A DNA stretch of 11,354 nucleotides from the NCBI GenBank assembly GCA_000434115.1, contig FR894061.1, positions 23,818-35,171 of the forward strand, in the 5' to 3' direction. This DNA comes from Roseburia sp. CAG:309. GTDB lineage: Bacteria > Bacillota > Clostridia > Lachnospirales > Lachnospiraceae. The notes beneath the pieces are model-generated. The model had not been told where the DNA came from. It searched no databases and was given only the letters and a program-made list of their open reading frames with translations. Both the position numbers and the translations under genes were made by a program. Positions 1 to 5,570 of this stretch are shown piece by piece; the first letter of the stretch is position 1, and every line of letters starts with the position of its first letter.

Positions 1-1
1 C

Positions 2-982
2 GCGAGTTCCATCTGTCATACCGGCGCAAAACTTGTGCTGGTCGATACGCAGAAAGATTCTCTGGAAATGGATTATGAACAGTTGGAGCAGGCCGTTACA
101 CCGGCAACCAAAGCCATTATGCCGGTTGATGTGGCAGGTGTATTGTGCGATTATGAAAAGATTTTTGACATCATAGAAAAGAAGAAAGTCCTGTATCAGC
201 CATCGGAAAATCTCTATCAGAAGGCATTGGGAAGGATTCTTGTGCTGGCAGACAGTGCGCATGGATTTGGAGCTGAAAAAGAAGGAAAACGAAGCGGCCA
301 GTGGGCAGATTTTACTTCCTTTTCTTTTCATGCGGTAAAGAATCTGACAACAGCCGAAGGAGGTGCTGTGGTGTGGAAACCTCTGAACGGCATTGATTCT
401 GCGGAGATTTACCGGGAATATATGCTTCTTTCCCTGCATGGACAGACAAAAGATGCCTTATCCAAGACAAAGGCCGGTGCCTGGGAGTATGATATTTTAT
501 TCCCGGCATATAAATGTAATATGACAGATATTCAGGCGGCAATCGGACTGGCGCAGTTGGACCGTTATGAGGGACTTTTGAAGCGCAGACAGGAGATCAT
601 TGCAGCTTACAATGCGGGAATGGATAAAATTGCAGAGGAAACCGGCATAAAACTGTATTATCTGCCACATAAGACAGAGAGTGCAGTTTCGAGCGGACAT
701 CTGTATCTTCTCCGTGTGGATGGTATTACGGCAGAGATGCGAAATGAAATTATTCAATACATGGGAGAAAAAGGAGTGGCTGCCAATGTGCATTATAAGC
801 CGCTGCCACTGCTTACCGCCTATAAAAATATGGGATTTGATATTGAAAATTATCCTTGTGCAAAAGAGCAGTTTGTCAATGAGATCTCACTGCCTCTGCA
901 TACAAAACTGACAGAGGATCAGATTACGTATGTTATTCAGATTTTCAGGGAAGCATTGAATGTTGTGAAAGGACGGAATTAA
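2..982 (+). CDS. DegT/DnrJ/EryC1/StrS-family sugar aminotransferase, 5'-truncated
   Basis: PLP-dependent aminotransferase that puts an amino group on a keto sugar nucleotide, in the cytoplasm. The reading frame is open to the window edge, so the true start lies upstream; 326 residues are visible. The family runs to about 370-410 residues, so perhaps 50-80 are missing. The Schiff-base lysine is the K of SFHAVKNLTTAEGG (codon 338-340). The cofactor-binding aspartate is in LADSAHGFGA (codon 251-253). YKCNMTDIQAAIGLAQLDR and HYKPLPLL further on are typical of the family's C-terminal half. A stretch of roughly 18 residues before the LADSAH strand is extra compared with short members such as ArnB; I recall a clostridial subfamily with the same insert. 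The stop is 4 bases before the sugar-phosphate transferase start, which suggests that the amino sugar feeds that enzyme. The exact product (4-amino or 3-amino sugar) cannot be read from the sequence. Confidence 0.93.
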   Translation, partial: ASSICHTGAKLVLVDTQKDSLEMDYEQLEQAVTPATKAIMPVDVAGVLCDYEKIFDIIEKKKVLYQPSENLYQKALGRILVLADSAHGFGAEKEGKRSGQWADFTSFSFHAVKNLTTAEGGAVVWKPLNGIDSAEIYREYMLLSLHGQTKDALSKTKAGAWEYDILFPAYKCNMTDIQAAIGLAQLDRYEGLLKRRQEIIAAYNAGMDKIAEETGIKLYYLPHKTESAVSSGHLYLLRVDGITAEMRNEIIQYMGEKGVAANVHYKPLPLLTAYKNMGFDIENYPCAKEQFVNEISLPLHTKLTEDQITYVIQIFREALNVVKGRN

Positions 983-986
983 TACC

Positions 987-1664
987 ATGAAATGGGAAAA
1001 TCTTCCAGATTTTATGCAGACGGAAGAAGTGGAAGAATATTACAATATTTTGCGGCATAAACGGGGAAGTCTTGTGGCAAAACGTGTTTTTGATGTTGTT
1101 ATGTCACTGATTCTGCTTGTGGTTTTAAGTCCTTTTATGCTGGTTATCGCCATTGCGGTAAAAGTCTCTTCTCCGGGAGAAGTGATCTTTCACCAGACCC
1201 GTGTGACAACATATGGAAAACGGTTTCAGATCTATAAATTCCGCACGATGGTTTCCGATGCGCCTCAAAAGGGAAGCCAGGTGACAGTCAGTGGCGACAG
1301 CAGAGTGACAGGAGTTGGGCGTTTTCTGCGAAAAGTCCGGCTGGATGAACTGCCTCAGCTGGTGAATATTTTAAAGGGGGAGATGTCCTTTGTGGGAACC
1401 CGCCCGGAAGTCGAAAAATATGTAGATGAATATACGAAAGTGATGTATGCGACATTACTTATGCCAGCCGGAGTAACGTCCCCGGCAAGCATTGAATACA
1501 AAGATGAAGAACGTTTGCTGAATGGAGAAGGGAATCCGGATAAAATTTACATAGAGCAGATTTTACCGGAGAAAATGAAGTACAACCTAGACTACATACG
1601 CAATTTTTCTTTTTGGAAAGATTTGGTTATTTTGTTCCAAACAGTGGCTGCTGTGCTTCATTAA
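987..1664 (+). CDS. Small PglC-like polyprenyl-phosphate sugar-1-phosphate transferase (bacterial sugar transferase)
   Basis: Monotopic phosphoglycosyl transferase that moves a sugar-1-phosphate from a UDP-sugar to undecaprenyl phosphate at the inner membrane face, the priming step of glycan assembly. The 225 residues include one N-terminal membrane segment (about 35-60) with the Ser-Pro break (S49-P50) expected of a re-entrant helix. IYKFRTM follows at 82-88, and the catalytic Asp-Glu pair is in RLDELPQLVNILKGEMSFVG (D120, E121). The protein lacks the four-helix N-terminal part of WcaJ/WbaP-type enzymes, so it belongs with the short PglC-type group. Two departures are visible: GTRPE at 137-141 where GPRPE is usual, and GVTSPASIEY at 162-171 where many members have a G-x-T-G-W-x-Q motif. 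The ATG at 987 is the first in frame after the preceding stop, with a weak GGACGG about ten bases ahead. The sugar donor is unknown; the neighbouring aminotransferase hints at an amino-deoxy sugar. Confidence 0.93.
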   Translation: MKWENLPDFMQTEEVEEYYNILRHKRGSLVAKRVFDVVMSLILLVVLSPFMLVIAIAVKVSSPGEVIFHQTRVTTYGKRFQIYKFRTMVSDAPQKGSQVTVSGDSRVTGVGRFLRKVRLDELPQLVNILKGEMSFVGTRPEVEKYVDEYTKVMYATLLMPAGVTSPASIEYKDEERLLNGEGNPDKIYIEQILPEKMKYNLDYIRNFSFWKDLVILFQTVAAVLH

Positions 1665-1671
1665 GAGGAAT

Positions 1672-1677
1672 GGAGAG
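1672..1677 (+). promoter_or_regulatory. Ribosome binding site deciding the start of the O-antigen ligase-like gene
   Basis: GGAGAG lies 7 bases before the ATG at 1685. In-frame ATGs at 1613 (inside the preceding gene) and 1670 (purines only one base away) are worse placed, so 1685 is preferred. Confidence 0.65.
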
Positions 1678-1684
1678 TGATGAA

Positions 1685-3127
1685 ATGAACTGGCTGCAGG
1701 ATTTATTTATCCGCTTATTATCTCCGTGGATTCCGATTGTTCGGAAAATCCAGCCGAAAGTGAGATACCGGGTTTTAACAGCTTGTTTTATGGCGGATCT
1801 TGTGCTTTTTTGCATTGTCCGTTATGTGTTAATGAAAGAGAGTTATTTTTATAATACCGTTTGTGGTATCTTCCTGATGTTAGTGATCGCGATCTTTTCA
1901 TTGGATAAGAAACTGGAGCGGAGAACGTGGCATAAGGGGCTTAGTGCCGCATGGTTTGGAATGTGTATCATGTTTACGATCTCCGACTTTTTCGTCAGCA
2001 AGAAAGCCTGCGGACTTGGAATCATACTGGCCCTTGTACTGCCGGGAGTGTTTTTTGTATGGCAGAATAACAGCCGGAAAGATCTGTTGTGGAAAAGCCT
2101 GAAAGATGCAGTGAAAATTTCCTTTTTATTGATGGCGGTGATTTCCTTTTTGTTCCGTCCATTTTTTGAAGGTGGCAGATATGCAGGAATATTTACTAAT
2201 CCAAATACGTTTGGACTTTATTTATATGTCATTTTTGCCATCTATATGTCCGATCTGGACTGGAATGTAGAGACCGGAAAAAAATTCCGGAAAGCCCTGC
2301 CAACGTATTTACAGCTGGCACTTGTTTTGTTTTACATTTCGGTTTCCCAGGCGCGTACAGCGATGCTGGCAATCAGTGGGATTTTGATCTTGTGGGTTGT
2401 ACTCCGGATCTGTCTGGGGAGAACGAGCCACAAGTGGAAAGAGACCATAAAGGGATTCCTTCTTCTTGCGTTGATAACAGTAATATGTTATCCGGTGCTT
2501 TTTGCCGGAGTACGTCATATCCCCAATTTAGTAGGGCATCCGATCTTATTTGAAGAAGATATATTATACCTGTCAAATGGGGAAAAAATAGAAGGAATCG
2601 GAGACAAAGTGCTGGCGGAGTCCGATGAGATTGAGAGTGTTCAGATACCGGAAACACAGGAGAAGAAAGAATTTAAAGAAAATAGTATCATTGGGCGCCT
2701 GATTGCGAGTCTGGATGGAAATTCTACGTTAAATAAGATATCCAATGGACGAATTACCATTTATAAGGCATATTTGAAGAAACTGAACTGGAAAGGCCAT
2801 CGTCGTATTACATTGACCGTAAATGGAAAAAAAGTAGCACATGCACACAATAACTGGCTTCAGTTTGCTTATACGTATGGTGTGCCGGCAATGCTCTTTT
2901 ACCTTGTTATTACAATATTGAGTGTGATCCGGTCAATTCAGTTTTATTGGACAAATCGAAGAAGAAATGCGACCTATGCATTTTTAATCCCTGCAATCTG
3001 TGTGGGATTTGTGATTGCAACGATGACGGAATGTCTGTTTTTACCATTTGAGGTATTTCCGGCATTTATGTACTGGTTTGCTTTTGGGGATCTTTTTGAT
3101 AATTCACTGGCAGAAGCTGCGGAGTGA
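1685..3127 (+). CDS. O-antigen ligase/polymerase-like integral membrane protein (Wzy_C/WaaL family)
   Basis: Multi-pass membrane protein, 480 residues, probably acting on undecaprenyl-diphosphate-linked glycan on the outer face of the membrane, either polymerising repeat units (Wzy-like) or transferring them to an acceptor (WaaL/TuaE-like). About ten hydrophobic helices can be picked out across residues 30-270 and 400-470. Family signatures are GGRYAGIFTNPNTFG (163-177, with R165), VSQARTAMLAI (220-230, R224), SNGRITIYKAYLKKL (353-367), and AHAHNNWLQFAYTYG (385-399) with H388 in the position of the usual catalytic or conserved histidine. Between helices, residues about 280-385 form a charged loop predicted to lie outside the cell. 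The gene starts 20 bases after the sugar transferase stop, inside the same operon. Polymerase and ligase cannot be told apart from sequence, and no flippase gene is present in the window. Confidence 0.82.
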   Translation: MNWLQDLFIRLLSPWIPIVRKIQPKVRYRVLTACFMADLVLFCIVRYVLMKESYFYNTVCGIFLMLVIAIFSLDKKLERRTWHKGLSAAWFGMCIMFTISDFFVSKKACGLGIILALVLPGVFFVWQNNSRKDLLWKSLKDAVKISFLLMAVISFLFRPFFEGGRYAGIFTNPNTFGLYLYVIFAIYMSDLDWNVETGKKFRKALPTYLQLALVLFYISVSQARTAMLAISGILILWVVLRICLGRTSHKWKETIKGFLLLALITVICYPVLFAGVRHIPNLVGHPILFEEDILYLSNGEKIEGIGDKVLAESDEIESVQIPETQEKKEFKENSIIGRLIASLDGNSTLNKISNGRITIYKAYLKKLNWKGHRRITLTVNGKKVAHAHNNWLQFAYTYGVPAMLFYLVITILSVIRSIQFYWTNRRRNATYAFLIPAICVGFVIATMTECLFLPFEVFPAFMYWFAFGDLFDNSLAEAAE

Positions 3128-3135
3128 TGAGTGTT

Positions 3136-3140
3136 GGAGG
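3136..3140 (+). promoter_or_regulatory. Ribosome binding site deciding the start of the GT2 fusion gene
   Basis: GGAGG sits 5 bases before the ATG at 3146. A GTG at 3131 in the same frame would place the site inside the coding sequence and has no good purine run of its own. Starting at 3146 also gives the standard GT2 beginning (Lys-Ile-Ser-Ile-Ile-Val-Pro). Confidence 0.7.
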
Positions 3141-3145
3141 TAGCT

Positions 3146-5554
3146 ATGAATAAAAAAATCAGTATCATTGTGCCGGCGTACAATGTAGAAAAATATTTGA
3201 GAAGGTGTTTGGATTCTCTGGTGCATCAGACATATCCGAATCTGGAAATTCTTGTAATTGATGATGGAAGCACGGATGGAACGAGGGGAATTATCGAAGA
3301 ATACGTCAGCCGCTTTGAGGGGAAAGTGTTTCTTTATGCACAGGAAAATGCCGGACAAGCAGCAGCCAGAAATAATGGAATCTCTTATGCGACAGGGGAG
3401 TATATTGGGTTTGTCGATGCGGATGATTTCGTAAGTCCGCGAATGTATGAATATTTAATCGGGGAAGCCGAGGAAAAGGGCTGCGATCTGGTTACATGCG
3501 GCTACTATGGCTGTGATGATGAGACAGGTGAGATCCAGGTCTATCAGGCAGGATGCCGTGGCGAATTTGATCAGAGTATTTTTGAAAATCCGGAGATCCT
3601 GCGCTTAAACGCGCCGTATCCGTGGAATAAGCTGTATCGAAAGGAATTGCTGGAAAATGCCGGTTTTGCCTTTCCGGAAGGAATCATATTTGAAGATCTT
3701 GCGGCTGTATTTCCGCTTTTTTTGAGTGCCAAAAAAGTTGGCCGTGTGCATGAAAAACTGTATTATTATATCAAAGGGCGAAAGGGCGGAACGATGAGTA
3801 CTTTTGACCAAAGACATATGCAGATTCTGGATGCCCTGAAGATCGTTGATGAAAAATTTATGGAAAAGGGTGCGTTTGAGAAGTTTAAAGAGATTTTGCT
3901 GTTTTTCCATATCCGCCACATACAGGCACGTTTTGATGAGATGGAAAAATATGGGGATTTTTCGTTTGAAAAAGAATTCCGCGAGCGGTCAGAAGCATTA
4001 TTAGATACGTATTTTCCCGGATGGAAGGAATCGGAGGCGTATCAGGACAGAAAGAAGAATGAAGAGGCCGAAGAGGATGTTGTTGAAAAAGAGATAGAAG
4101 AAACAACGGAAGAAGAAAATAGCAGCAAAGCGAAACCGAAGAAGATTCGAAAAGCGCAGGTGTTTGAGGAAACCCTGCTGGAGAAACCGGTGCAAAAAGG
4201 ATTGGTTTTGATCGAGAGTTATCATGGTAATGACTGTATTGAGACCGGATATTATATGGCAAAGGCATTGAGTGCATCGGATACGTATGATGTCTGGGTT
4301 GTCGCTGCGGATGCCGAAAAGCAGAAAAAGTTTGAAGAAAAGCTCGGGCAGTCCGTTTCGGTTATTGACATTGCATCGCCGGAATATATCGAAAAACTGG
4401 CAACAGCAGAAGTTGTTATGAACAATCAGGCATTTCCGGGATATTACCGCAAACGGAAGGGGCAGAAATTTGTTTTTATGGACTTCCTTCCGGCATATTA
4501 TGGAGAGGGACGTTTCGCATCTTATCCCGCAAAAAATATGCAGGGAATCCAGTTTAGTCTGGCGCAGGCGGATGTGATCTTATTTCCGGAAGAAAAAAAG
4601 GAAATATTTGGAAAATGCTTAGAGGCTTATAATATGCGGGAACTTTGTGAAAACAAAGGATGGTTTGTGTCGTTAAAAACGCTTCGATTTCCAGTTGTGC
4701 GTAAGGAAGACAAAAATGTATTTGTTACGGCATATCTGCCGGCAGCGAAAGCATTTCCGGGATTGAAAGACAGTAAGAACTTTTTGTTTTTGAGTGAATT
4801 AAAAAGACAGCTTCTCTATCTGGATGCCAATCTGCGTGACAACGAGAGGATTCTGGTACATTATCCGCGTACGATCCGCCGCCGTCTGGTAGACGAGGGA
4901 TGGAAACATATCTGTTTTTCCACGGGCAGCACAACGGAGGAGACAGATCCTTATGAAGTACTTGCCGGCTGCGATGCCGCGGTGGGCGAAGCAGGCAGGG
5001 AAATGATCGTTTTAGATGCTTTTGGAAAACCGGTCTGCCATTATAATGCGTTTGACTGTGAGAGGGATTGGACGCAGGGAAAATCCGAGTCATGGAAAAA
5101 AGAGCAGTGGGAGCAGAAGGACACTTTGGATGGCGTTCTCGCGTGGATTCACGAACAGGCTGAAAAAGCGGAAAAGAAGAACACTCCTGCGTATGATGAA
5201 GCGGCGTGGAATGCCGGTTTGCAGAACTTTGTGTCAGGCACTTCCCGTGCAAAGAACAAACGTGTAAAAAGAAATTGGATCTATGCACCGGCGATACGGA
5301 ATTTTCAGGAGTTTCAGAACTGGATTTCCAAGATTCAGGGAACGGAAGATACGGCGGTGTATGTGTTTGAAAAAGAGGCAGTGTGCGAGGGGCTGACGGA
5401 CTGGATCCGCGAATATAGTCCTAAGATGAACTTTGTCGTGATCCTTCGAAGTCTTGTGGTTGGCAAAAAGGAGAGCCGGAAGATCAAATGGAAGCTGACG
5501 ACAAAAGAGAAACTTCGGATAGCAAGAGACAGAGAACGATATCAGGGACGATGA
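3146..5554 (+). CDS. GT2 glycosyltransferase fused to a diverged TagF/CDP-glycerol glycerophosphotransferase-like domain
   Basis: Predicted cytoplasmic or membrane-associated protein of 802 residues. Residues 1-230 are a family-2 glycosyltransferase: KISIIVPAYNVEKYL, VIDDGSTDGT (38-46), the metal-binding VDADD (90-94) and the acceptor-side IFEDLA (E183-D184). Residues 230-300 are a helical tail typical of such enzymes. An acidic, low-complexity linker spans about 300-330, changing to lysine-rich at 328-336. Residues 350-640 resemble the glycerophosphotransferase fold of TagB/TagF: LIESYHGNDCIETGYYMAKAL (354-374) matches the first family motif, EVVMNNQAFPGYYRKRKGQ (422-440) the 'unable/seen as' strand, and DPYEVLAGCDAAVGEAGREM (601-620) the nucleotide-binding end. 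The catalytic Trp-His-Gly-Thr stretch of the family is replaced by FMDFLPAYYGEGRF (444-457). The N-terminal transferase looks active; the second domain may be inactive or have changed substrate. Fusions of these two families are common in clostridia. Confidence 0.85.
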   Translation: MNKKISIIVPAYNVEKYLRRCLDSLVHQTYPNLEILVIDDGSTDGTRGIIEEYVSRFEGKVFLYAQENAGQAAARNNGISYATGEYIGFVDADDFVSPRMYEYLIGEAEEKGCDLVTCGYYGCDDETGEIQVYQAGCRGEFDQSIFENPEILRLNAPYPWNKLYRKELLENAGFAFPEGIIFEDLAAVFPLFLSAKKVGRVHEKLYYYIKGRKGGTMSTFDQRHMQILDALKIVDEKFMEKGAFEKFKEILLFFHIRHIQARFDEMEKYGDFSFEKEFRERSEALLDTYFPGWKESEAYQDRKKNEEAEEDVVEKEIEETTEEENSSKAKPKKIRKAQVFEETLLEKPVQKGLVLIESYHGNDCIETGYYMAKALSASDTYDVWVVAADAEKQKKFEEKLGQSVSVIDIASPEYIEKLATAEVVMNNQAFPGYYRKRKGQKFVFMDFLPAYYGEGRFASYPAKNMQGIQFSLAQADVILFPEEKKEIFGKCLEAYNMRELCENKGWFVSLKTLRFPVVRKEDKNVFVTAYLPAAKAFPGLKDSKNFLFLSELKRQLLYLDANLRDNERILVHYPRTIRRRLVDEGWKHICFSTGSTTEETDPYEVLAGCDAAVGEAGREMIVLDAFGKPVCHYNAFDCERDWTQGKSESWKKEQWEQKDTLDGVLAWIHEQAEKAEKKNTPAYDEAAWNAGLQNFVSGTSRAKNKRVKRNWIYAPAIRNFQEFQNWISKIQGTEDTAVYVFEKEAVCEGLTDWIREYSPKMNFVVILRSLVVGKKESRKIKWKLTTKEKLRIARDRERYQGR

Positions 5555-5557
5555 GAG

Positions 5558-5564
5558 AAAGGAG
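5558..5564 (+). promoter_or_regulatory. Ribosome binding site for a GTG start (YfhO-like gene)
   Basis: AAAGGAG, 6 bases before the GTG at 5571. No ATG in frame is better placed, and the GTG gives a Lys/Arg-rich N-terminus followed directly by the first membrane helix. Confidence 0.8.
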
Positions 5565-5570
5565 ATCAAA

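Noticed and set aside
142..253. Insert before the LADSAH strand of the aminotransferase as a novel domain
   Set aside because: It is only about 18 residues, and I recall the same insert in other clostridial members of the family, so it looks like a subfamily trait.
1613..1684. Longer N-terminus for the O-antigen ligase-like protein, starting within the sugar transferase
   Set aside because: The extra residues are the sugar transferase's own codons in another frame, and a properly spaced GGAGAG points to 1685.
4725..5288. Minus-strand open frame of 187 codons opposite the GT2 fusion gene
   Set aside because: Antisense shadow of a conserved coding region; the composition is biased and no domain or ribosome binding site is visible.
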